From DATBLE01 sp046735055 (lineage in GTDB: Bacteria; Actinomycetota; Thermoleophilia; Gaiellales; Gaiellaceae), in the NCBI GenBank assembly GCA_046735055.1, contig JBKPSO010000216.1, positions 1 through 12,880 of the forward strand: DNA of 12,880 bases. The letters are read 5' to 3'. Shown piece after piece: positions 7,381 to 12,880 of this stretch; position 1 is the stretch's first letter, and every line of letters begins with the position of its first letter. The notes under the pieces are model-generated. The model was not told the DNA's origin. It saw only the letters and a list, made by a program, of their open reading frames with translations, and did no database searches. Position numbers and translations under genes: made by a program.

Positions 7381-7413
7381 GCGTGCGCGGGCGGGTGCCC
7401 CGCCCGCGCACGC
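7381..7413 (-). terminator. Strong GC hairpin after the small secreted protein
   Basis: A perfect 15-bp stem (7381-7395 with 7399-7413) and a 3-nt loop lie 14 bases past the minus-strand stop codon at 7427. There is no T-run, as is common for actinobacterial terminators. It shares its GCGGGCGGGTG / CCCCGCCCGC core with the hairpin at 9657-9696. Confidence 0.75.
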
Positions 7414-7426
7414 GGCCGCGTGGTCG

Positions 7427-7717
7427 CTAGTGATTCTGTGTGTTCTGGAAGCAGGCGACGTCGTATTGGGAGACTGATGTCGGGTTGTTGGAGTTCTGCG
7501 GCTGGGTGCCTGCATAGACGCTTCCTGCCTGACCGTCCGGGTTGAAGGCCGAGCCTGGAGCGCTGGCCGCGTTCCCCGGCGTCATCGTCGCGTTTGGATC
7601 ACCGCAGGTCTGGCTTGGCTGACCCGGAGTTCCGGTCGAGTCAGCGAACGCCGCGGTCGCGAGCAACAGCAGCAGGACTGCCACCATGGCTGTGCTCGTC
7701 AGGAGCTTCTGCAACAT
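7427..7717 (-). CDS. Small secreted protein with two cysteines (96 aa)
   Basis: Residues 1-25 form a Sec signal peptide: M-L-Q-K start, a long hydrophobic run, then ATAAFA-D as the likely cleavage site. The mature part is about 70 residues, rich in Pro, Gly, Asn, Gln and Ser, with one Cys in SQTCGDP and one near the end in SQYDVACFQ; these two could form a disulphide. I recall similar short secreted proteins ending in S-Q-Y-D-V-A-C-F annotated as hypothetical in actinobacteria, but no function is known to me. The ATG has an excellent ribosome binding site (AAGGAGA, minus strand, 7728-7722) at good spacing, and a strong terminator follows, so it is a well-formed single-gene unit. It is transcribed away from the DUF4239 pair. 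Confidence 0.8.
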   Translation of the reverse strand: MLQKLLTSTAMVAVLLLLLATAAFADSTGTPGQPSQTCGDPNATMTPGNAASAPGSAFNPDGQAGSVYAGTQPQNSNNPTSVSQYDVACFQNTQNH

Positions 7718-7790
7718 AGCGTCTCCTTCCGCCTGCCAGGTGTGTGGGCATCGGAGGTCCTACGACGCCTTCGCTCGATCGGATTCATTG

Positions 7791-7922
7791 GTGGGTCGTG
7801 ACCGTCGTCACGGTGACCGTCGGCACGACGCGTCCAACGCCGTCGTCGACACCTTCGCCGTACCGACCGGCACGGTGGGCACGGTCTCGATCAGTTCCAC
7901 CACGAACAACATCAACTACTAG
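7791..7922 (+). pseudogene. Possible short coding remnant ending at 7922
   Basis: The 427 bases between the secreted protein and the DUF4239 gene hold no convincing gene. Frame 3 ends with TAG at 7920-7922 after DASNAVVDTFAVPTGTVGTV and a Ser/Thr/Asn-rich tail, with codons ending mostly in C or G. Just upstream a different frame reads VVTVVTVTVGTT, so this may be a frameshifted tail of a beta-strand-rich secreted protein. There is no ribosome binding site or good start (GTG at 7791 is the nearest). The near-palindrome GTGACCGTCGTCACGGTGAC also lies here, at about 7798-7817. Low confidence. Confidence 0.2.
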
Positions 7923-8130
7923 TGGGCCACAGAATCGTCGCCATCCTGGGCAACTGCCGCCCGCCAAGGTGCATCAACAGCCTGTTTAGGCGGGGTCGTC
8001 GCGCGTCAGGCCGACGCCTGCTCCCTCGGTTTGGAACGGGCGCGCGACCCCGCCAACTCGAGCCAGGAGTGTCGAGATATTCGAGCGCCTGTCACCCAAC
8101 CCGGACGAGGGAACGCGAACCCCCCCGCGA

Positions 8131-8136
8131 TAGCTT
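8131..8136 (+). promoter_or_regulatory. Possible -10 box for the DUF4239 gene
   Basis: TAGCTT fits the TAnnnT pattern and ends eight bases before the GTG at 8145, which would place transcription start at or next to the start codon (leaderless). No convincing -35 was found. Confidence 0.3.
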
Positions 8137-8144
8137 CTCTGGGA

Positions 8145-8978
8145 GTGAACCTGGTCTACGCCGTCCTGATCGTCACAGGAGCCACCGCCGTCGCAGTCGC
8201 AGCGATGCTGCTCGTTCGCCGGCGCGCACCGGAGGGGAGCTTCTTCTCCGACGGCGACCGTGCCTCGGGTGTGTTCGGAGTGCTCGCGACCGGCTTCTCC
8301 GTCCTGCTCGGGTTCATCATCTTTCTCGCGTTCACGAGCTACGACCAGTCACGGACCGGAGCCGAGACCGAGGCGCTGGCGGTCGCACAACAGGTCGAGA
8401 CCGCGCAGCTGTTCCCCGACCCGGTTGCCGCCAGGATGACCGGCGCGCTCGTCTGCTACGCGCGCTCGGTCGTTCATGAGGAGTGGCCGCGAATGGAGCG
8501 GGGCACCCAGGGGGACGCGATCAATCCGTGGGGGGTTCGGCTCTTCCAGATCCTCGACGGCTTCGAGCCTTCAACCCCGTCCGCGCAGTCCGCCTACGAC
8601 AAGTCGCTCGAGCTGACCTCGACGCGGGAAGAGGCCCGTCGCGACCGCATCCACGGCGCGCAAGGCGTGATCCCGACCCCGCTCTGGATCGTCCTCATCG
8701 TCATCTCCGCGGTGATCTTCTTCTACATGCTCTTCTTCGCCGACAGCGCCGAGCGTGCGAAGACGCAGGCCCTGCTGATGGGGTCGGTCACCGCCGTGAT
8801 CTCGATCATGCTGCTCCTCCTGTTGTTCCTGAACAGCCCTTTCGGGTCCGGTGTCGGCGCGTTGCGGCCGGTCGCGATGGAGCGGTCGCTGCGGGTCGTC
8901 GACGAGGCGCTTGGGGCCCTGGGCGTGAGCGGCAAAGGCGTGCAGATGCCGTGCGACGCAGGCGGGCGGTCGCGGTGA
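8145..8978 (+). CDS. DUF4239 membrane protein
   Basis: A 277-residue membrane protein with the DUF4239 (bestrophin-like) layout. Two N-terminal helices lie at about 2-24 and 43-63. A soluble middle region of about 110 residues follows, rich in Glu, Gln and Arg (SYDQSRTGAETEALAVAQQV). Two C-terminal helices lie at about 179-198 and 210-229, then a cytoplasm-sized tail with ALRPVAMERSLRVVDEALG. The family's biochemical role is unknown; a channel-like role has been suggested by fold resemblance only. The GTG at 8145 was chosen because the first helix begins immediately after it; the frame is open upstream to 8031 but that part is not protein-like. There is no real Shine-Dalgarno site, and a -10-like box suggests leaderless expression. 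The stop overlaps the start of the next membrane gene, so the two products are probably made together. Confidence 0.8.
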   Translation: MNLVYAVLIVTGATAVAVAAMLLVRRRAPEGSFFSDGDRASGVFGVLATGFSVLLGFIIFLAFTSYDQSRTGAETEALAVAQQVETAQLFPDPVAARMTGALVCYARSVVHEEWPRMERGTQGDAINPWGVRLFQILDGFEPSTPSAQSAYDKSLELTSTREEARRDRIHGAQGVIPTPLWIVLIVISAVIFFYMLFFADSAERAKTQALLMGSVTAVISIMLLLLLFLNSPFGSGVGALRPVAMERSLRVVDEALGALGVSGKGVQMPCDAGGRSR

Positions 8979-9616
8979 GCCGGTCCGGAGACGATTCGCA
9001 CTTCGACTGGGTGGACATCACGGGGGCGGCCCTGCTCGCGCTCGCGACGGTCGCCACGGCGTGGAGCGGGTATCAGGCGAGCCGCTGGAACGGGGAGCAG
9101 GCCAAGGCGGCCGGCCGTGCGAACGCAACCCGGATCGAGTCGGCGCGGGCCGCGGGGCTCGCCAACGCGCAGACGCAGATCGACGTCGCGACGTTCATCG
9201 CGTGGGTCGACGCCTACGCGCATGACGACGAGCGCCTGACGGACTTCTACTCGAAGCGGTTCAGAGCAGAGTTCAAGCCCGCGGTCGAGGCCTGGGCCGC
9301 CACCAGGCCTCTGAAGAATCGGAAGGCGCCGCTGACGCCGTTTGCGATGCCCGAGTACCGGCTTGCCGAGCAGACGAAGGCGAATCTCCTCCAGAAGGAC
9401 TCGGAGCAGTGGGCGGCGCGGGCACGCGCGTACGTCCAGCGCTCCACGAACTACGTACTCGGCGTCGTCCTCTTCGCGGCCTCGCTCTTCTTCGCCGGGA
9501 TGAGCGCGAAGCTCCCCTCGCGCCGGATCCGGATCGTGCTCCTCGGCCTCGGGATCGCGGTCTTCGTCGGTGCGGTCGCGTGGATCGCGTCCTCGCCGGT
9601 CACCGTCTCGGTCTGA
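8975..9616 (+). CDS. Membrane protein partner of DUF4239 (three helices)
   Basis: Starts at the GTG of a GTGA overlap with the DUF4239 stop (8975-8978), a sign of translational coupling. It has 213 residues. One helix near the N-terminus (about 15-33, ALLALATVATAWSGYQAS) is followed by a long hydrophilic, mostly helical region (about 38-158) with AHDDERLTDFYSKRFRAEF and the block PLTPFAMPEYRLAEQTKA. Two C-terminal helices follow (about 160-178 and 186-205). I recognise the overall pattern (W-S-G-Y-Q-A-S, F-A-M-P-E-Y-R-L) as that of a conserved hypothetical family but cannot name a function. The large loop between helices 1 and 2 could contact the equally large loop of the DUF4239 protein. It is closed by the 9657-9696 hairpin. 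Confidence 0.8.
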   Translation: MSRSGDDSHFDWVDITGAALLALATVATAWSGYQASRWNGEQAKAAGRANATRIESARAAGLANAQTQIDVATFIAWVDAYAHDDERLTDFYSKRFRAEFKPAVEAWAATRPLKNRKAPLTPFAMPEYRLAEQTKANLLQKDSEQWAARARAYVQRSTNYVLGVVLFAASLFFAGMSAKLPSRRIRIVLLGLGIAVFVGAVAWIASSPVTVSV

Positions 9617-9656
9617 GGGAGACCGTCCGGCGCGACGCGGTTCAGGTCCAACGTCG

Positions 9657-9696
9657 GCTAGAGGCGGGCGGGTGGCGTGCCCCGCCCGCCTCTAGC
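9657..9696. terminator. Bidirectional terminator hairpin
   Basis: A perfect 16-bp stem (9657-9672 with 9681-9696) and an 8-nt loop, with CTAG at the stem base. It lies between the converging DUF4239 partner gene (ends 9616) and the Asp-box protein gene (ends 9705), so it can terminate both. No T-run follows on either strand. Confidence 0.85.
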
Positions 9697-9704
9697 GAGA
9701 CCGA

Positions 9705-11174
9705 CTACGGGACGAAGGACGCGTAGATGTCCGTCGGATTGGAGCTCGAGACGGTCTGGGTGAAGAACGGGACGAACGTCGTCCCGATATGGCCGAGACC
9801 GACATAGTCGCCGAGGAAGAGTCCCCCGGCGCGCGGGGCCAGATCGAACTCGAACGAGCTCGGCGTCAGCCGGATCTCGCCGCCGAACGTGGCGCCGCCG
9901 TCATGCGAGAAGACGGCGAACGCGTCGGTTGGAAGCGTGTTCGGATCCGGCGTGTTGTTACGGAAGTCGTAGTAAGTCACGGCCACTGTGCCGTCGGAGG
10001 CCACGTCGATGGAGGGCGTGAACGCCGCGACGCTAGCCGGAGACGCATTGACCTTGATCGGAGTCGACCAGTGCAGTCCACCGTCGGTGGAACGCGAGAG
10101 GGCGACGTCATCATGGGCGAAGCCGCTGAAGCGGCCGTCTGACCAAACGGCGTAGAGCGTGCCGTTCGGCGCGACTGCGATGTCCGGAAGCCCGGCGCCT
10201 GTACGGAGCCCGGCTCCTGTATCCGGATCACGCACCAGGACGGAGCCGTCGGTGGAGATGTCGATCACCTTCGACCAGGTCACGCCCTTGTCGGTCGAGC
10301 GGATCACGGACTGGTGGAACTGGTTGGGCGAGGGCTGCCTCCCGGAGCCGTTGAAGTCCTCGAAGATGTCGGCGAGCGTCCCGTTCGGCAGGACGGCGAT
10401 CTGGTTGCCGATCGTGAACTCGTTCTGATTCCCGCCGAGGATGTCACGTGCGGGCTCCCAGGTCTGTCCACCGTCCGTCGTCCGCGAGAACGTGATGTCC
10501 CCGCGAATCGAGGCCGCGTTCATCTGGGCGGTCAGATCGGCGTTGTCGCTCGGGAAACGACTTCGGTCCCAGACGGCGTAGGCGTAGTTCGCGTCCGTCG
10601 GGTCCGCCGTGATCGATTCCTTGTCGTTGAAGCCGGGCCCGAAGGAGAAACCGGAGACGTTTCGGGCAAGTGTGATCGGCTCGCTCCAGGTGTCGCCGCC
10701 GTCGACCGATTTGCTCACGAGCACCGCAGACACGGTCACGTCGGCGCTCGCCGACAGGCTGATCTGATACACGTCGCCGTTCGGCGCGAAGCTGACCCAC
10801 GGGTCAGACGCCCGGTCGTAGTTGCCTCCGTTCGCGGCGGTTCCTCCCGAGCAGGTGCTGAAGTGTGCCCACGACTCGCTCCATGTGGCCCCGCCGTCGT
10901 GGCTCGTCGCGGCGACGAGCCCATGCGCTCCGCCGTTCGACCACCGGTCCTGCTGGAACACGCCGACGATGTTGCTCGGATCGGCCGGGTTCACCGAGAC
11001 GAACGGCTCGACTTCGCTGTTCACGAAGTTTGTACCCGGCCCGCCAACCGTGCAGCTCGCAAACGGGCTCAGGCCCGAGACGTCGATCGGGCCGGCCGCC
11101 GCCAGCGCGAGCCCGGCAACCGTGAACACGGCGAATGCCGCGACCGCGGCGATGAACCAACGTGAGAACCGCAT
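9705..11174 (-). CDS. Secreted six-Asp-box (BNR/sialidase-fold) protein
   Basis: A 489-residue exported protein. Residues 1-27 are a Sec signal peptide (MRFSRWF, hydrophobic core, LALAAA). The rest carries repeated Asp-box motifs of the S/T-x-D-G-G-x-T-W type at about 91-99, 157-164, 233-239, 293-300 (DKGVTW), 362-369 and 423-430. They alternate with V-S-F-A-P-N-G-D-V and A-V-A-P-N-G-T-L strands, which predicts a six-bladed beta-propeller of the sialidase superfold. Asp boxes mark the fold, not the reaction: I could not place the arginine triad, Tyr/Glu pair or FRIP motif of true sialidases. Carbohydrate binding or glycosidase activity is therefore possible but unproven. ATG 11174 has a near-ideal ribosome binding site (GAGGAGGTG) six bases upstream. 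It stands alone and shares the 9657-9696 terminator with the converging neighbour. Confidence 0.88.
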   Translation of the reverse strand: MRFSRWFIAAVAAFAVFTVAGLALAAAGPIDVSGLSPFASCTVGGPGTNFVNSEVEPFVSVNPADPSNIVGVFQQDRWSNGGAHGLVAATSHDGGATWSESWAHFSTCSGGTAANGGNYDRASDPWVSFAPNGDVYQISLSASADVTVSAVLVSKSVDGGDTWSEPITLARNVSGFSFGPGFNDKESITADPTDANYAYAVWDRSRFPSDNADLTAQMNAASIRGDITFSRTTDGGQTWEPARDILGGNQNEFTIGNQIAVLPNGTLADIFEDFNGSGRQPSPNQFHQSVIRSTDKGVTWSKVIDISTDGSVLVRDPDTGAGLRTGAGLPDIAVAPNGTLYAVWSDGRFSGFAHDDVALSRSTDGGLHWSTPIKVNASPASVAAFTPSIDVASDGTVAVTYYDFRNNTPDPNTLPTDAFAVFSHDGGATFGGEIRLTPSSFEFDLAPRAGGLFLGDYVGLGHIGTTFVPFFTQTVSSSNPTDIYASFVP

Positions 11175-11437
11175 TCTGCACCTCCTCGGACTGTGTTACG
11201 CGATTGGCACATTGTCCCACGACGCTAGGGCATCGCCTGGCTTCAGGTTCTGGAGCAATTCTCCCCGCAACGCGGTTGCTCGCGTCGTCGCTCGAAGCCT
11301 GTCGTTCGAGACGCCAGTTTCGTAGCGCGTTGTTCTGTAACGGCCTGTCCGGAAATGGCGGTTGAACGCACATCTCTTTTGGTGAGGGAGCCGCAGACGG
11401 CCGACCTCGCTGCCGTCGCCGACCAGCTCAGCTCCGC

Positions 11438-11704
11438 GTGAATGGCAGGTCGAAGATCCTCGCCACCTACCGAGTCATCACACCCGAGGTTTGCCAATGC
11501 CCGAAAAGTGGACTGATCTTGGATCGAACCGATTAGGCCATCTCCACGTTCGCCCGGGCATCCATTCATCCGACGGTCTGGTACTCGTGCAAGACCCTCT
11601 GGATCAACGGCGCCCCAAACGACGACGCACCGACGGAACCGCCGGACAAAGAGTTCGTGCGGCGGCTCATCCGGGAGTACGGATGGGCGCTGGTCGCCGC
11701 GTGA
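11438..11704 (+). pseudogene. Unrecognised short gene split by an amber codon
   Basis: Frame 2 opens with GTG at 11438 (VNGRSKILATYRVITPEV, then a C-x-C-P-K segment), is broken by TAG at 11534-11536, and reopens without any start codon to TGA at 11704. The second part, 55 residues, contains HPTVWYSCKTLWINGAP and EFVRRLIREYGWALVAA. About 85% of codons in that part end in G or C, as in true genes here, and Trp, Tyr and Cys are frequent, which is unusual for chance frames. A 28-residue frame (ATG 11355 to TGA 11441) overlaps the GTG in GTGA style and could be another piece of the same decayed locus. I do not recognise the family. The 180 bases between it and the Asp-box gene hold only that gene's presumed upstream region. 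Confidence 0.35.
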
Positions 11705-11914
11705 GGCTTCGGCGACTCGCGGGCCGCAAAGTAGGGTTCCATGCTCGCTCGTCGTACCTTACGGTCGCTCCCAAAACGTAAGAGGCGGTCCGACTCGAGG
11801 GTGCCACTCTCTTTTGGAGATCTCGGTCCCTCGGTTCAGGCGCGTGAGATCCCCCGTCCGCATGCAAGGAGCGTGCGGCACGGGCATTGCTCCAGACGAG
11901 TCATCGCGGTGGCG

Positions 11915-12040
11915 TCAGACCAGTGCGAGCGCGCCGCGCAGCACGTCGAGCACACCGGTCCCGACCCAGACGATCCCGAGCACGGTGAGCGCCGCCCCGA
12001 CGAGACGAGGCGAGCCGGCCCGGCGGGGGTCGGCCGCCAC
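11915..12040 (-). CDS. Possible 41-aa single-helix membrane protein
   Basis: From the GTG at 12040 the frame reads a basic N-terminus (VAADPRRAGSPRL) and one predicted membrane helix (VGAALTVLGIVWVGTGVLDV), then a short hydrophobic tail to TGA at 11915. Codon ends are strongly GC. An in-frame stop lies seven codons upstream. The pattern resembles short actinobacterial membrane proteins, but it could equally be the displaced 3' half of the frame at 12050-12197. No good ribosome binding site. Confidence 0.35.
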   Translation of the reverse strand: MAADPRRAGSPRLVGAALTVLGIVWVGTGVLDVLRGALALV

Positions 12041-12049
12041 CCCGCTGCG

Positions 12050-12197
12050 ATCGTGCCGCTAGTCGCGCGCCCAGGAGTCGCCGGAACGGGAAGCGCTCGA
12101 CGACGAGTAGCCCAAGCCCCTTGACGAGCAGAATCGCCCCGACCGAGAACTGGGACACCGCGACGGCCCTGCCCGCCGGAAGGAACAGCGTCGCCAT
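12050..12197 (-). pseudogene. N-terminal half of a small membrane protein, frame lost
   Basis: From ATG 12197 about 48 residues look coding, with a predicted helix (SVGAILLVKGLGLLVVE) followed by RFPFRRLLGARL. Beyond about 12050 the frame continues to 11901 as Arg-rich, non-protein-like sequence, while good coding moves to the adjacent frame (11915-12040). A single indel near 12045-12060 would give a two-helix protein of roughly 95 residues. A weak AGGGA abuts the ATG. The family is not recognised. It could also be a genuine separate small gene or a sequencing slip. Confidence 0.3.
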
Positions 12198-12328
12198 TCC
12201 CTGGCTTCTACTGGGTCGGCACGGGGGGCGAACATCTCGGCGCTAGGTGGCACAAGCCCCAATGTTGCGCTGCCGCGGCAAATCCGAGGTACAGGGAAGC
12301 GACGCGCTAGGCGCGCGCTGAGCGGGCG

Positions 12329-12334
12329 TACACT
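12329..12334 (+). promoter_or_regulatory. -10 box positioned for leaderless expression
   Basis: TACACT (TAnnnT) ends exactly seven bases before the ATG at 12342, so transcription would begin at the start codon. The GGAGGG between them is too close to the ATG for normal ribosome binding. No clear -35. Confidence 0.45.
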
Positions 12335-12341
12335 CGGAGGG

Positions 12342-12536
12342 ATGCCCGAGGAAAGGCGACCCGATATCCGCCCGCAGCTCCGCGAATTCCTCGCGTGGTA
12401 CGAGCAGGTGTTGGAGAGGATTGAATCCGGGGCGCTCGTGGCGCCAGGAGAACAGGAGCGCCTCACAGAAGAGGCGTCAGCCGTGGCTCACCTTCTCGAT
12501 TTCCTTGATTCCAGGGCGGACGAGCCCGCCGGCTAG
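12342..12536 (+). CDS. Small acidic hypothetical protein (64 aa)
   Basis: A soluble, Glu/Asp-rich, mainly helical protein. After MPEERRPDIRPQ it has an amphipathic helix (LREFLAWYEQVLERIESGAL), a short turn (VAPGEQ), then a second long helix ending in HLLDFLDSRADEPAG. Two helices of this kind suggest a helical hairpin that could dimerise or bind a partner. No signal peptide, membrane segment, zinc motif or DNA-binding pattern is seen. The ATG is preceded by a -10 box at leaderless spacing. It converges on the clpP side, and a hairpin at 12549-12571 separates them. I do not recognise the family, but codon usage and a clear promoter make it a probable real gene. Confidence 0.6.
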   Translation: MPEERRPDIRPQLREFLAWYEQVLERIESGALVAPGEQERLTEEASAVAHLLDFLDSRADEPAG

Positions 12537-12548
12537 ACTGGACAGCCA

Positions 12549-12571
12549 CCGAGATGTGCCGACACTCTCGG
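12549..12571. terminator. Hairpin between convergent genes
   Basis: CCGAGA (12549-12554) pairs with TCTCGG (12566-12571) and GTG (12556-12558) with CAC (12563-12565). One T is bulged and the loop is CCGA. It lies 12 bases after the stop of the small acidic protein and downstream of the minus-strand genes, so it may terminate both. Confidence 0.5.
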
Positions 12572-12609
12572 CTCATCTTGCTCGCACCTTGCGGGCACCG
12601 TAGACGATC

Positions 12610-12780
12610 TCAGCAGGGATCCGGCCGCGGGTCAGGCGGTCCTGTGTGGGCGCGCTCGAGGTCGTAGTAGCGGAGGTACTGCTCGGGGACATTGAGGACG
12701 ATCCGGGCGCAGTTCGAGAGCCCGTCGAGGTTCAGGAGGGCCGCTTGCTCCGGGTTGCCGACCCGCGTGCGAGGGGCCGC
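12610..12780 (-). pseudogene. Unrecognised coding 3' end directly downstream of clpP
   Basis: One minus-strand frame reads about 55 residues with strong coding character: RVGNPEQAALLNLDGLSN, then CARIVLNVPEQYLRYYDLE, then a Pro-rich tail ending in Cys and TGA at 12610. Nearly all codons end in G or C. There is no ATG, GTG or TTG in this frame back to the window edge, and upstream the frame runs as a shadow through clpP. It therefore looks like the tail of a gene whose 5' part was lost, or a protein reached by frameshifting. I do not recognise the family; no signal, membrane helix or metal motif is visible. Confidence 0.45.
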
Positions 12781-12782
12781 GA

Positions 12783-12880
12783 CTAGCCGGAGCCGATGCG
12801 GTTTGCGATCACGGTGTCGATGATGCCGTACTCCGTCGCTTCCTGGGCGGTCATGAAGTAGTCGCGCTCCATGTCGGTGG
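12783..12880 (-). CDS. clpP: ATP-dependent Clp protease proteolytic subunit, C-terminus (partial)
   Basis: The 5' part lies beyond the window edge. The visible 31 residues, TDMERDYFMTAQEATEYGII then DTVIANRIGSG, match the conserved C-terminal end of ClpP. There the pattern D-T-E-R-D-x-F-M-s-x-x-E-A-x-E-Y-G-x-x-D-x-V-I holds the catalytic Asp region near D-x-x-R-D. ClpP forms the tetradecameric serine-protease barrel that degrades substrates fed by ClpX or ClpC in the cytoplasm. The usual T-E-R reads M-E-R here, a mild change. The catalytic Ser and His are outside the window, so activity cannot be judged. Its usual partners (trigger factor, clpX) are not visible, and what follows immediately downstream is a coding fragment of unknown origin. 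Confidence 0.85.
   Translation of the reverse strand, partial: TDMERDYFMTAQEATEYGIIDTVIANRIGSG

Noticed and set aside
6345..7430. A 361-residue plus-strand frame
   Set aside because: Antisense of the small hypothetical and PAS genes, with biased Arg/Ala/Gly composition and no motifs.
11757..11782. CTTACG ... CGTAAG 6-bp inverted repeat
   Set aside because: Stem too short and not near a gene end; no evidence for an attachment site or terminator.
1..12880. CRISPR arrays, tRNA or rRNA genes, phage or toxin-antitoxin modules
   Set aside because: No regularly spaced repeats, tRNA T-loop consensus, rRNA segments or recognisable phage/toxin motifs were seen on either strand.

Overview
The window is very GC-rich and its real genes almost always end codons in G or C. 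They often start with GTG, and neighbouring genes overlap by a GTGA. With PAS-type sensors, DUF4239, an MMPL transporter and an L-carnitine dehydrogenase fusion, this points to a high-GC actinobacterium, plausibly of the Thermoleophilia (Solirubrobacterales/Gaiellales type). That placement is inferred from style and was not computed.

Layout. (1) 1-1297 (+): 3' part of an L-carnitine dehydrogenase fused to a hotdog thioesterase, closed by a hairpin at 1319-1344. (2) 1490-2980 (+): an intact glycerol-3-phosphate dehydrogenase (glpD). Its GTGA end overlaps the start of a ruined glycerol kinase gene (glpK), which has lost an internal block and stops at about 3274. (3) 3275-3912 (+): the back end of an IS1634-type transposase, frameshifted twice, joined to glpK on one side and abutting the end of an MMPL gene on the other. 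(4) 3914-6100 (-): a complete MMPL/RND-type transporter. Upstream, 6138-6348 (+) is the back half of a MarR-family regulator with a one-base frameshift, probably the former divergent regulator. (5) 6376-7226 (-): a small hypothetical protein and a lone PAS-domain protein. (6) 7427-7717 (-): a small secreted protein with a strong ribosome binding site, followed by a strong terminator hairpin. (7) 8145-9616 (+): a two-gene membrane module, DUF4239 plus a three-helix membrane partner, sharing a GTGA overlap. (8) 9657-9696: a perfect 16-bp hairpin serving convergent genes. (9) 9705-11174 (-): a secreted six-Asp-box (BNR/sialidase-fold) protein. (10) 11175-12341: sparse, with a gene broken by an amber codon and a small, possibly frameshifted membrane protein. 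(11) 12342-12536 (+): a small acidic protein with a -10 box placed for leaderless expression. (12) 12610-12880 (-): an unrecognised coding 3' end followed by the C-terminus of ClpP, cut by the window edge.

The genes do not form one pathway. The clear functional units are carnitine breakdown (edge), a glycerol/G3P module that has lost its kinase, an export pump that has lost its regulator, and the DUF4239 pair. The most striking general feature is the number of decaying genes: glpK, transposase, MarR, the amber-split frame, the small membrane frame and the fragment beside clpP. No CRISPR array, tRNA or rRNA was seen.
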